A stretch of 64,000 nt of DNA from contig NC_079234.1 of NCBI RefSeq assembly GCF_028502605.1, forward strand, positions 5,518,001 through 5,582,000, in the 5' to 3' direction. A program made the position numbers and the translations under genes. Below, one piece after another: positions 48,269 to 58,332 of this stretch; the stretch's first letter is position 1, and each line of letters starts with the position of its first letter. Below the pieces are notes generated by a model. The model did no database searches and was not told the origin of the DNA. It saw nothing but the letters and a program-made list of their open reading frames with translations. The DNA is from Trichoderma breve. Its lineage: Eukaryota; Ascomycota; Sordariomycetes; Hypocreales; Hypocreaceae.

Positions 48269-49247
48269 TCATGGGGATGTCTCTGACATGTACTCGGGGC
48301 GCAGCACGCCAGACCTCTGGTGGACCTTTTCCCAGTCAATCAGCTTCCACCAAGCATCGACATAGGCAGCCTTGCCGCCCTTTCCATCCACGCCCATACC
48401 CCAGTCCAGCAACCAAGCGTGCTCCCAAGTGTTGAGACACAGAAGCGGCTCCAGCTCAATACCTCCCGGTGGCAAGTCGCCGACTCTCCTCCTAGCGCCG
48501 AGGCTCTGGTTCCTAAGATACGAGCGCGCAGAGCCATCATTACCAACGGTGTTCATATCAGTGGACTGCATGCGCCAGTGGGCGCCCGGGTAAGGCGAGC
48601 CGGCGAGGTAGGTCGGCAGCAGGCGGTAGTCGCCGGGGCCGGCCTTGACGAGCCAGACGAATCCGGGGCCGAACATGGCGGAGGCCGTGACGATGAACTC
48701 GAGGCGGAGGGACTCGATGGAGGAGAAGGAGGCCTCGAGCTCGCGGCGCAGCTCGTCCGGCATGGGGGTGCCTTGGGGGGCGATGCCCTGGAAGAAGAAG
48801 TGGTTGTTGTGGGCCATGGAGGCGTGGTTGAAGATGGGGGCTTGGCTGGGTTCGCGGGCCGTCATGAGGAGGATGGTCTTGACGTCGTGGGTTTCGAGCT
48901 CGGTGCCTGGAAGAGAGGGGATATCAGCATCGGGTTCAGAGTTTTGAGGGAGAGGCAGAGAGTTTATATGAAGCAAAAGAGTTCTATAACAGGCATTTTT
49001 GCTTACCGGCAATCATGGCGTTGAGCTTGTCCACCGTGACGGTCATGTAGTCTGTCCAAGCAAGCGAGAAGCCTCCAGGGCTCATCAGGTTGGGCACGCC
49101 CTCGGAGTAGTCGTGAGGCAGCGCGGGCACCGAGTGCAGGCCTCGTGCGGCGTTGATCTTGTTGAAGCTGGAGCCATTGGCGGCGGATGCGCGCAGGTTC
49201 AGGCCCAATGCCTGCCGGGGCATCCGTAGCAGCCGCGTGCGGAACAT
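48269..49247 (-). CDS. Mitochondrial small-subunit ribosomal protein of the Fe/Mn-SOD fold (mS42/mS43 type)
   Basis: Exons 49247-49007 and 48906-48269 give 292 residues. The fold of Fe/Mn superoxide dismutase is recognisable: FNHASMAHNNHFFFQGI, ELEASFSSIESLRLEFIVTA, MFGPGFVWLVKAG and the C-terminal LCLNTWEHAWLLDWG and YVDAWWKLIDWEKV. The metal site is broken. The usual Asp of the D-x-W-E-H motif is Asn here, and the N-terminal histidine of the LHYxKHH helix is absent. That, with an Arg/Ala-rich mitochondrial presequence (MFRTRLLRMPRQALGLNLRA), matches the mitoribosomal relatives Rsm26 and Mrp1 rather than an active enzyme. It would sit in the small mitoribosomal subunit. I cannot decide between the two paralogues, so no symbol is given. 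Confidence 0.88.
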
Positions 49248-50094
49248 GGCGGGCTGGGTTGTAAAAGGGCGGAGAGCTGGGTAAAGAGTTCTCGAGAGAG
49301 GGAGAGATAGAGGGGATCGTGGTCGTGAGACTGATATTCAGAAGCCTCCAACTTTTTCCCGCTGGTGATCGGATTGCCCCACCAAAAAGAGAGAGAGAGA
49401 GGTACTTTGCGCTTCGTACCAGACCACTACCAAGCCACAGGACAAGCACAGCCACAAGCCACAGCTGTCAGGTCACTACAAGTCACTGTAATATACGGAA
49501 AAAGTGTTGGGCCGGCAGTTCAGGGATGGCCTGGGACGGAATGCCGCCGTCAGATCGAGACCGTCATCCCAAACGCCGGCCCATGATTGGCCCGTCCCGC
49601 CTTGTAGCCCCTACCCCGTTTCGCGCCTTGCCCAATACGAGCCGCCCCGGTCCCAGGTACTCTCGGCAGCTTAATAAACCCAACCCGCGCCGAAAATAAG
49701 GTAATCAACGACACTCAGTGATGTAACCAACGAGGCAAAAGCACGGCTGAGCATCTCGTATCGGCCAATCTCGTCGTTTTCCCTTTTCGAGCTTCCTTGC
49801 TTTTTTTTTTTCCTTCACTGGCTGCGGTTTTTGTTGTGCTGGGCACGCACCCCTCCAAAAAAAGAAAAGAAAAAAGCAACTAAAAGTCTTCTGGGAGGGC
49901 TCTCGTGACAATCCCAAATCACTGTCCCGTGCCTAATTTGCAGTTTCGACTGAACGTTTGCTCCGCCACTCAGCCTCGGGCGATATCCGCCAACCTTGTC
50001 GTCCTACCCTTTTTTCTTCCTTCGCGGCCTGCGATATATCTCTGCTTTTTCTTCTTCTCCTTTCTCATATTTCGACGACACTCTTCCCAACGGC
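49248..50094. promoter_or_regulatory. Divergent promoter: mitoribosomal protein / STIMATE gene
   Basis: 847 bases between divergent starts. A CT-rich minus-strand tract lies at about 49290-49320, and a CT-rich plus-strand tract at about 50005-50075. CCAAT pentamers occur at 49586-49590 (minus) and 49765-49769 (plus). Site function is inferred only. Confidence 0.4.
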
Positions 50095-51241
50095 ATGCAG
50101 CTCGCTCGTGATGCGGCGATAGGAGTCGACATTCCTACTCCCGCAATCTTCACAGCCATGGCCACTCTCACAACGACGCTCGCCTCGGCCACCGCCACGG
50201 CGACATCCTCCCCCTCGGGGCCCTTCCACATCGACTCCTCGCAGGGCGAGTGTCAGCTGCTGGGGCCCTTTGCCCTGCTGGTCCAGGCGGCGCTCGGCGG
50301 CCTGGCCATGCTGTCGCTGGTCTACAAGCGCTGGAGGGAGCACCCGCGACGGCCCGTCAAGGTCTGGTTCTTTGACGTCTCGAAGCAGGTCTTTGGGTCG
50401 GTGCTGGTGCACATGTCCAACATCTTCATGTCGATGCTCACCAGCGGCCGCTTCTCCATCAAGGTAGAGCCGACCGTGGTCGAGAGACTGGTGCTGGTGG
50501 CCAGAGGCGACGACGACTACGTGCCCAACCCGTGCTCCTTTTATCTCTTGAATCTGGCCATAGATGTAAGCAGTATCTCATTCGTGACGTCGCTTGAATT
50601 CAAGCGCTAACTTGTGCAAACAGACTACTGTCGGCATCCCCATCCTCATTGTGCTCTTGCGCGTCTTCAGCGCCCTGGCGAGCTTCACACCGCTCGGCAA
50701 GCCTGTCGAATCCATCAAGTCGGGCTACTACGGCAACCCCCCCAACGCCTGGTGGTGGCTCAAGCAGTCCTTTATATACTTTGCTGGATTGTTTGGCATG
50801 AAGGTCTGCGTCCTCATTATCTTCATCATGATGCCCTGGATCTCGCAGGTCGGCGACTGGGCGCTTGGATGGACAGAGGGCAACGAGAAGCTTCAGGTCG
50901 CATTCGTCATGATGATCTTCCCCCTCATCATGAACGCTCTCCAGTATTACATCATCGACTCCTTCATCAAGCAAAAGGTGACAGACCACGAGATGCTCCC
51001 GTCCGAAGACCATGACGACGATGATGACTACGAAAGAAGGCGATCAAGCGCCGATGGTACCAACTCAGACGACCGGAGCGAGAGCCGTGTCAAGATTAAC
51101 GGACGGTCGCGCAACAACCTCGGCGAAGAATACGATCCCGAAGTAGACGGAGATGCCCCGACGATTATCGGCAGCAGCTCGAATCAGTCTTCCTCTAAAC
51201 CACCCAGCGGAGTTTCAGTCGAGCTGTTCCCCAAAGAGTAA
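50095..51241 (+). CDS. STIMATE-family vacuolar membrane protein
   Basis: Exons 50095-50565 and 50624-51241, joined in phase 0, give 362 residues. About five membrane helices are visible: LLGPFALLVQAALGGLAML, QVFGSVLVHMSNIFMSML, LLNLAIDTTVGIPILIVLLR, SFIYFAGLFGMKVCVLIIF and FVMMIFPLIMNALQYYIID. The order and the ESIKSGYYGNPP loop match the STIMATE/TMEM110 family, whose yeast member YPL162C is a vacuolar membrane protein; animal STIMATE helps STIM1 at ER-plasma membrane contacts. The C-terminal 100 residues are acidic then Ser-rich and cytosolic (SEDHDDDDDYERRRSS). ATG at 50095 is preferred; a second in-frame ATG at 50158 would still keep all helices. The fungal function is poorly defined. Confidence 0.9.
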
Positions 51242-51738
51242 CACCGAATGCTCTCGCTCAGACTTACTCTCCTCTTTCACACACAGAACTACACTTTGTA
51301 TATAAACACATAACGTCATCATTGCTTGGGACTCTTTTGTTTTTTCTGCTGAAAGGGCTTTTTCGCTCTACTGGCTCATTTTCATATTCTGGCGCAAGAG
51401 ACTTTTGGGGGCGCACTTCATTTTTGGGGCCGCAATTGATTTTTTTTTCTTGTTTTGCTTGTTTTTTTTTGCTTGTTCCGTATTTTTGTGATCCTGGCTT
51501 GTTTCATGTCAAAGTAGCGGTTTATACAGGATAGAATCCCCTCTGGAGAAATACACGGTACCACACTACCCAGTGCAACTTCTTCATTCATCCCTCATGC
51601 TGTATGTCCGTGCATTACACAAAACAAGAGATATGTAGATGTTGTTGGTGTTCAAAACGTAGCTGCTACAAAGCACAGACCTCCGTTCTGTTCATCTACA
51701 GAATTTGTGAGCCGAGGCGTCAACAAACAGCTTAAGCT
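51242..51738. other. 3' region of STIMATE gene
   Basis: 497 bases between the STIMATE stop and the tRNA gene. T-rich with several TTTTTTT runs (about 51430-51480). Nothing else seen. Confidence 0.35.
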
Positions 51739-51846
51739 GGGCGGATGGTTTAGTGGTATAATTTTCCCTTAGCATCTGGCTTCCTCCTGAAGGAAGCCGG
51801 TATCCACGCCTGGGAAAGGTCCGGGGTTCGATTCCCCGTTCGTCCA
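51739..51846 (+). tRNA. tRNA-Ala(AGC) with 36-base intron
   Basis: A full cloverleaf folds by hand. The acceptor stem is GGGCGGA with TTCGTCC, including the G3-U70 pair that defines alanine tRNAs. The D-arm begins GTT and closes with AAT. The anticodon stem TTCCC/GGGAA flanks the loop TTAGCA..T, with anticodon AGC at 51771-51773. The T-arm is CGGGG-TTCGATT-CCCCG and the discriminator is A at 51846. CCA is not encoded. An intron at 51775-51810 sits at the canonical place one base after the anticodon and contains a hairpin (GGCTTCC, loop, GGAAGCC). The B box is GGTTCGATTCC at 51825-51835. The loop sequence is the same as in yeast tRNA-Ala(AGC). The D-stem is weak (G-T, T-A, T-A). Confidence 0.93.
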
Positions 51847-51878
51847 TAACAAGCGATGAAGAAATCCTTCTGACAATG

Positions 51879-51886
51879 TTTTTTTT
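51879..51886 (+). terminator. RNA polymerase III T-run terminator
   Basis: Eight consecutive T residues starting 33 bases after the tRNA discriminator base; a standard pol III stop signal for this gene. Confidence 0.8.
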
Positions 51887-52487
51887 GACTTTTTTCTTTG
51901 TGTTTTTTGTAGTTTTCTTTTTCCTTTTTATGCGTGCGTGACAGACATGTGACATTGGGTCTTTTCCAAAGCTGGTAGCCTAGCAGCTTTTTCCATCTGG
52001 GCTGCACCAAGATACTACAAATCAAGGATAGATCCAAGTTAGTGAATGTAATTCATCTCACAAAGATAAACGAAATTCTATCAAAATCCATGTAAATAGC
52101 TTCTTCATCATAGTTACGTTAAAAACTCCAGTCACTTTGCGTCATACATACAAAAGCCCCAAGCCGTGCTTATCATCCATGTCTTCAAAAGGATCCAGGC
52201 AAACAATGCCCGTCAAAGAATCGTAAAAAAGAAATCAACCAAGCGAGCATATCCAAAACAATATCGTCATCATGTGAGCAATGATCCAAGCACCGAAACA
52301 CGAGGGGTTGCCTTGTATATATAAAAAAAGAGAAAAAAAACACCACTTGACCTCTCTAACTGGCTGCTGATTCGCCTTTTTCAAAAACGCCACGCAAAAA
52401 TGTCCTCAGAATATGATACACCAACATACATGTCATGCAGATAGAACGGGATTAAACATGAATATTCGATCATTCGGCAGAAGCTCT
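51887..52487. other. 3' region of the Pin2-like gene
   Basis: About 600 bases of AT-rich DNA between the tRNA terminator and the minus-strand stop at 52488. No gene seen. Confidence 0.35.
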
Positions 52488-54213
52488 CTAGACACCGGTC
52501 CAGTTCTGAGGGGACGGGCTGTAGGGCTTGTAGCCTGGGTATCCCTCGTGGTCCTCACGCTCGTGAGATTCGCTGGGGCGGCGATCGTAGTTGGGTCCCT
52601 CTCGGGTCTGAGGACGGGAATAGCCCGAGCTGAAGTCGAATCCCCCATTGTTGGCGATGGGAGGAGGAGCGACAGGAGCTTCGGTAGCGGCCTTCTGCGG
52701 CGCCGGAGTATACGTCCTGTAAGGGACCGGCTTGTTTTGCGGGGCGATGCCAAAGTCACTCTGAGGGCCTGGGGACTGTCTTTGGTTCAGGCCGGGACCA
52801 GGAGACTTTCGCATATTGGGATCAGCGCCATAGTGGTCTGGCGAGGTGTGTCCGTCAAGCTCCTGAGGCGCAATCGGCATGTGCGCCGGGCCTGGCGTCA
52901 TCTGTCGTGGGATGCCGAATCCATTCTGGCTGGAAGTAGGCGATTGGTGAATAGGGCTCATTCTCATGCCTGCGGTAGGAGCTGCATGATCATAAGGTTG
53001 ATGGGCACCGTATCCATCCGCCACGTGGTTGTCGTAGCCTTGGTCGTGCCCATTGTAGTTTTGATCGTGTGCGCCATAGTTCTGTCCATGTTCGTTGAAC
53101 CCTTGGTCATGTCCACCGTAAGCTTGGTCGTGTGCGCCATAGGCCTGGTCATGTCCACCGTAGGTTTGATTGTGTGCGTTGTAGCCTTGATCGTGAGCTC
53201 CATAGGTTTGATCGTGAGCACCATAACCTTGGTCGTGAGCGGCATAACCCTGATCATGAGCACCGTAGCCTTGATCGTGGGCGGCATATCCTTGATTTTG
53301 AGCACCATATCCTTGGTCGTGTCCGCCGTATGGGCTAGCAGGCTGGCCATAGTTGTTCATTTGGCCAGGGGAAGTGGTCTGTTGCCGATTGTACGGGTCA
53401 TTTCTACCCATAGCCCTCTGTTGTTGCGGGGGTCGTCGCTGCTGCTGTTGCTGCTGAGGTCCTCCGAACCTGGGGCTGTTCATGCCCTGATTCTGTTGAG
53501 GGAGAGCCTCTTTCTTGGGCGGCGGCAAATCATCCATCTCGACCTCCTCTTCGAGTACCATCTTCTTGGAGTTGGCGGTTTCCCAGCTTGGCATGGCGGG
53601 AAGGGCATCAGCATCATGCTTAGAGACGTCAAACTCGGCGTACTGCGGAGGTCCGTGAGAAGCTTGCGGGACAAAGGCTGGCGCGGGCGCGGGGGCCGGC
53701 ACATGAGCTGCCATGGGAGCCTCCTGGCGATATCCTCCGTATCCAGATTGCTGGGGATTGTATGGTTCATCGAGATGCTTGTGGGGCTTTCCACCGGGGG
53801 TATCGCAGCAGCCACAGCAGTTGCCGCAACACTTGAGACAGTAGCAGCAGCTGCAGCAGCAGGACATGCCCAAGCAGGTGCATCGGACAATGCAGATGAC
53901 GATGCTGAGAAGGATGAGACCACCGATAATCATAAGGGCAATAGCAGGCCACCTATTGAGCGATTAGCAATGGCTTTCATGGATGATCCGTCATGGGATG
54001 CTGAAGCTGTTCAACTTACTTGCAATAGACGTGAGCCATGCAGCCATCCCAGCTGGAAAAGGCTTGCTTGATTTCCGAGGCTTTGTTCTCACTATCAGAG
54101 ATAAGATCTCGTTTTATAACTTGGGCAGCAAGGCTCCTTGCAACAGTGTCCACCACGGTCTCCCACAGCCCGCCACGAAGGCTTCGGACCATGGCAACAT
54201 CGACCGAAGGCAT
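52488..54213 (-). CDS. Pin2 / fibroin-3-like single-pass membrane protein with tandem repeats
   Basis: Exons 54213-54020 and 53952-52488 give 552 residues. After a luminal/extracellular N-terminus of about 65 residues comes a membrane helix (WPAIALMIIGGLILLSIVIC), followed at once by a dense cysteine cluster (CTCLGMSCCCSCCYCLKCCG) that could be palmitoylated. The cytosolic part is long, Gln/Pro/Gly-rich and disordered. It has PPQYAEF (a PPxY motif), a poly-Gln run, and about 14 copies of a 7-residue repeat of the type Y-x-x-H-D-Q-x. This layout (helix, Cys cluster, prion-like tail) matches the family called fibroin-3-related in Sordariomycetes, with yeast Pin2, a bud-neck/endosome-cycling membrane protein, as the best-known relative. 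Start at 54213 is the first ATG of an exon that splices in frame. The exact role is unknown. Confidence 0.86.
53025..53330 (-). repeat. 21-base coding tandem repeat (7-residue unit)
   Basis: About 14 degenerate copies of a 21-base unit encoding [YF]-x-x-H-[DNG]-Q-x, for example YGAHDQG, YAAHDQG, YGAHDQT and YNGHDQG, all in frame inside the Pin2-like gene. Copies differ at synonymous and non-synonymous sites, so the array is not very recent. Copy number is likely to vary between strains. Confidence 0.93.
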
Positions 54214-56554
54214 CGTGTATGTTTCGACTTGCGTCTTTGATGTATATAGTGTGACTGATTCTGGATGCAGTCGAGTATAAATAAGGTTGGTAGTACCTGT
54301 AGCTCGTAATGGATGTCGTCTTTGGCGAACGGATGTCTAAGTCATGCTCCAATTGGCGAGTCTCGGAAGCGAAATTAGCAGCACAAAAGCGGCTCGGTCT
54401 TTTCGATATCGGATTCGATGCGTTAATCGATGTGATAATGCAGATGTGCTATGTTCTCGCGAGTCGAAATATAAAAAGAGCAATATGCTCTGAAGTATAG
54501 AAAAGAGTCGTAAATCTAAACAGATGTGCGACTTGTAAATTCCACAAAACACCACCGGTGTCGCAGAATTGCAGAATCGAAAGATGTTTCTGGTCAAAAA
54601 ACCAAACAAAGAATGGTGTCGCACGCTGTGTAGTCTGTTACAACAGCGATATGAACGTGAATGTTACCCCTGGCGAAAACTCGCTAGAGGTGTCGTAGCA
54701 CAGACGTGACACAGTTCCTCTCCGCAAAAGCAAGGATCGTAAGAAGGTGGTCCGAAACCGCCGAAAAATGAAGGATTGGCTACAGAGGCCCGCGCGTAAA
54801 TTGCGAAACTTTGAGGTGAGTGTGCAGAGAAGGGCTGTGCAACAAAAACTCGTCGCTCGTCGAGATGGAGAGGCAGTCGTATCCAACAAAAACGCTGACG
54901 AAAAGCTCGGGTCGATTTAGCGCGCGCGCGTTCTGGCGTTGTGCGTCGTTGTGCTGGTAATACCGTCAAGGTGTCGTCGTTTCTTTTTTCAAATCTTCCC
55001 TTCCCAGTAACGATGAAATGAGGGGCGGAAACAAGGACGAAAAATCCCAGTTCCTAAAAAAAGAATGAACGTGGCCGTTGGTGCAGGGGCCCGAGAAAGC
55101 AAAAGGAATGAACGAAGCCTGGGAGGAGGCGACGAAGATGTTGGGGGAGAGAGTGTGTGAAAAGGAAGAAAAAGATCCAACAAGAAGGTTTCCAAAAGAC
55201 AAAAGAGCAGGGGAGAGAGAAAAAAGAAAATTAATCTGGAGTGAGGCCACGGGCATCGTGCCGCATGTCCGGCATGGGAAGGGGCACCTGTCGCTCCAGC
55301 CGTTTATCACGCATATGCAATGCAGGGAGCTGGGAACGTGCCTTGCAGGGGAAGGAGCCGCGGGGGTACCGGTACCTGTCAGGCGGGTTGGAGACGTCGG
55401 CGATGCCCCGTACTGGATACTTTGGGGCCTCTTACAGTGGAGGTGCAAAGCACTAACTGGAGGCTATACAGGCGGGACAGGTACAGGTACTCGCACTAAG
55501 CAGCCCCAGCACGCTACTGTATCGCTGGCGTCCACTGAAGTCAGGTACCCGACCCGGAAGCTCTCGTAATCTCGACCCGTGCGCCTGTGCCCGAGCTTTC
55601 AGCCCGTCTTTGCAGAGGAAAAAAAGCATGAGTTCCACCAGTCATCACGTAAAATAAGCATCGACAAAGGCAAAAAAAGGGACACACATCAATCAACGTC
55701 ATCGCACCAGCATGAATAAAAGAAAAGGACAATGAAACGGGTCACGGATCGCCTCCCCTTGCCTCGTCAAAATCTGGCCTTGCGCCAAGAACGGTAATTG
55801 GGACAAGAGGATCCCAATTCGCAATGGGGGCCGCTAGCATCAACTGTCGTGGGGATTGACAGTCAGACCCTCTTTTTTCCTTTCTTTTTTTCTTTCTTTC
55901 CTTTCCTTTTCTGGGTACTGTACCAATTCTTCTATTGAACATACGAGTACAGTACCATATGCGTTCTCCCTCCTTTTGTTCTATTCAAATTGTGATTTGC
56001 TTTTTTCGTTTCATGATCCTTTGTTCCACTGCAGCTCACCATTTCTCAGCCTCTTTGCTCTCTGGATTCTCAGCTCTCAGCCTCCAGCCGTTAGCTGTTC
56101 ACGGCCCGCTGACCCGGACTATTCTTGGGCACGCACGTCCCATGGCCAGCCTATTAGAATGTGTCAAAAAGGTCTCGAACGGGCTGTAAAAAAGAAAAGA
56201 AAGACAACCTGAAAAAAAAAAGCCACAGTCTTCCCCTGCAGCAGTTCCACTATCATAAGAATAGGCTCCCAGTGCCACCAAATACACTGCAATGTGGGTT
56301 GGGACATGCAGGTGCCTAACTCTAGTATTAAAATTTGTAATAAGCGTAAAAGATGGGTATTGAATGCGGCAGAGACATCAGACCATAATTGAAATCCGTG
56401 TCCAGGCTTCATTGTAAAGAGAACCTTCGAAGTCTTTCCCACGGATAGGCAGTTCTGTGGCGTAATGTGGCTAGTACACTGCGGCTGTCAATCATTTAGC
56501 CTCCCGTCTTCCTTGAAGCTACCTAACCATGATATCGTACCAAGTTTTCGTCTA
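54214..56554. other. Intergenic region (2.3 kb) upstream of the Pin2-like gene
   Basis: Lies between two minus-strand genes: promoter of the Pin2-like gene on the left, 3' end of the cadmium transporter on the right. Contains GTACAGGTAC at 55481-55490 and a poly-pyrimidine plus-strand block at about 55867-55912. ORFs (up to 163 codons) are unsupported. Confidence 0.4.
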
Positions 56555-57370
56555 TCAATGAGCGTCTGCATCTGCATCTCTAGTAACAGTTTCTAGTGGT
56601 GTCCCGTCTGTCCTAGTAAGATCAATGTCCACTGTACTTTGAGTCTTTCTTTTTGCCACCGTAGCCCACGCCATCGCACACGCCGCCGCCAGAAGAATAA
56701 ACGTAGTCACACCAGCCATAGTCCCCCGTCCCGGATCCGAAGCAGTCGAATCGTTAATCTGTCGAATAGTCCACGGATAACAATCAGACTTGACAATAAT
56801 GAATATGCCCAAGCCAGTGTAGAGCAGCGGTATAACGTAATCAATGTATTCCTGCACAAGGGCTAGAACATGTCTTTGTCTCATAACCAAGGAGGCAGCT
56901 AAACACCATACAGCAAGCAAAATGTAATACACGACAACGTATACTGCGATGGCTGCCCTTTCGACTTGCGCAAACAACGGAATGTACGTGCCGATATTGT
57001 CACCACCGTTCATTATGGTAATAAGCGCGACTTTCAAAATACCCTTCATCAAAGCCGCGGTGCTAATTTCAGTGTGTTCCTCGGGCTCTGGGAAGAAAAG
57101 GTGACAAAACTTCCAAATCCCAAGTAGGATAGGTAGCAGACCAAGAAACCCAATAGGTTCAGGAGGCAGTACGATGGAAATGCCAAACCCAATCATACTA
57201 ATAGCAATGATGACAGTAAACCCAATGAATTGCCCGAGGGCTATTCGAAAAGGTGTGATAACCTTGCTCGTTGCTGCTTCGGCGTTGAAAGTGACCAAAA
57301 CGAACAAGTCGTCAATGTTGGTGATGGCAAATGTGGCGCAAGCCTCTCCAACTGTTGTGCCGAACTGCAT
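56555..57370 (-). CDS. CadD-type cadmium resistance transporter
   Basis: Intronless, 271 residues. The protein has about six to seven membrane helices. It carries the family signatures TNIDDLFVLVTF near the N-terminus and NGGDNIGTYIPLFA in the middle, each with acidic residues inside a helix, as in the Cad/CadD family (Pfam Cad) first described as a cadmium efflux system of Gram-positive bacteria. Other helices: IALGQFIGFTVIIAISMIGF, GFLGLLPILLGIWKF, VYVVVYYILLAVWCLAASL, YVIPLLYTGLGIFIIV and TTFILLAAACAMAWAT. The C-terminus is cytosolic and acidic/Thr-rich. The ATG at 57370 (MQFGTTVGEACATFAITN) is directly before the first signature, as expected. In fungi the substrate is unproven; cadmium or another divalent cation is inferred. 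The family is bacterial in origin, so ancient transfer is possible. Confidence 0.9.
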   Translation of the reverse strand: MQFGTTVGEACATFAITNIDDLFVLVTFNAEAATSKVITPFRIALGQFIGFTVIIAISMIGFGISIVLPPEPIGFLGLLPILLGIWKFCHLFFPEPEEHTEISTAALMKGILKVALITIMNGGDNIGTYIPLFAQVERAAIAVYVVVYYILLAVWCLAASLVMRQRHVLALVQEYIDYVIPLLYTGLGIFIIVKSDCYPWTIRQINDSTASDPGRGTMAGVTTFILLAAACAMAWATVAKRKTQSTVDIDLTRTDGTPLETVTRDADADAH

Positions 57371-58332
57371 CGTGGAGCGGTCAGATGCTGTCCCCCAACG
57401 GATGAATTGACCGCGATCGTTCGATGGTGCTGTTGTTGTTCTCAGGCGGAGCTGATTTGATCAGCAATAAAGGAACAGCATAGGGCTCTGAGATGCAATA
57501 CACGCAGCCATGGTTCCTGGCATCGGCGGAATTAAGTTTTGCCATGCTCCAAACACAGCGTCTTACATTGCAAGCCCCATGATGCTGTCTATGCGAAAAG
57601 AGGTTCAATACTCACATAGCCAGGCATTTATTTCAGTCTTTACTGTAAATGTCAAGCACAGACTCATATATAGGTACCTGTGAGAAAATAATAAACATGT
57701 GCAGTATGCGGCATCTGTAGAGCGTCAAGTCCAAGGACATCTAATCTGATAGGCCTTTGACTGGCACGCAATCCCCGCTGCCGTGCAGCAGAGAGGCCTC
57801 CGAGCACTGCCAGTCTTGGCTGCATCATTTTTACACGTAGACACTGTGAGGAGTATCTTGGAGAGAGCATCACAATTTCGTCTATTCATCACGGCAGATG
57901 GAAGCGTTGTTAGGAGCATGCGTATTAAAACTTGACTATCAGATGCGAAAGAAATGTACCAGGCCGAAAAAAATAAGAAGATAAAAAAGGAAAAAAAAAG
58001 ACATATACTAGTCTTAGCTCAGGCTCTTCAGCCGCTCCAAGAAGTAGTAGTTCAACGCCGTCGCATAAGGCATTCGTCCAGGCATATGCCGTTTCATCAA
58101 GGATCATAGCCTCTCTCTCATCCCATTAAAGCAAAAAAAGCAAAGTTGGATATCAGTCTCCCACCGGCCCCTAGTCCCTACCGAAACGCCGGACTAATCC
58201 TATTCCCATTGTATGCCCTTTTTTCTCTTGTGTTTCTTTGTGAATTTTTTTGGTTCTTTGTGTGTGTGAAAGAGTCATCCTCGGGCCCTCTTCACTTGGC
58301 CTCTCTTGCACCAGCTCTTGATTCGCGACGCT
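57371..58332. other. Intergenic region upstream of the cadmium transporter
   Basis: 962 bases between two minus-strand genes. Contains ORFs under 80 codons only. No clear metal-response element was recognised. Confidence 0.35.

Noticed and set aside
51692..51955. Minus-strand ORF containing GIEPRTFPR
   Set aside because: Antisense of the tRNA-Ala gene; a well-known type of spurious ORF.
52413..54071. 552-codon plus-strand ORF with repeated hydrophobic segments
   Set aside because: It is the complement of the Pin2-like gene. The 21-base repeat has no stops in this frame and reads as a false hydrophobic repeat. The minus strand has the membrane helix, Cys cluster and correct splicing.
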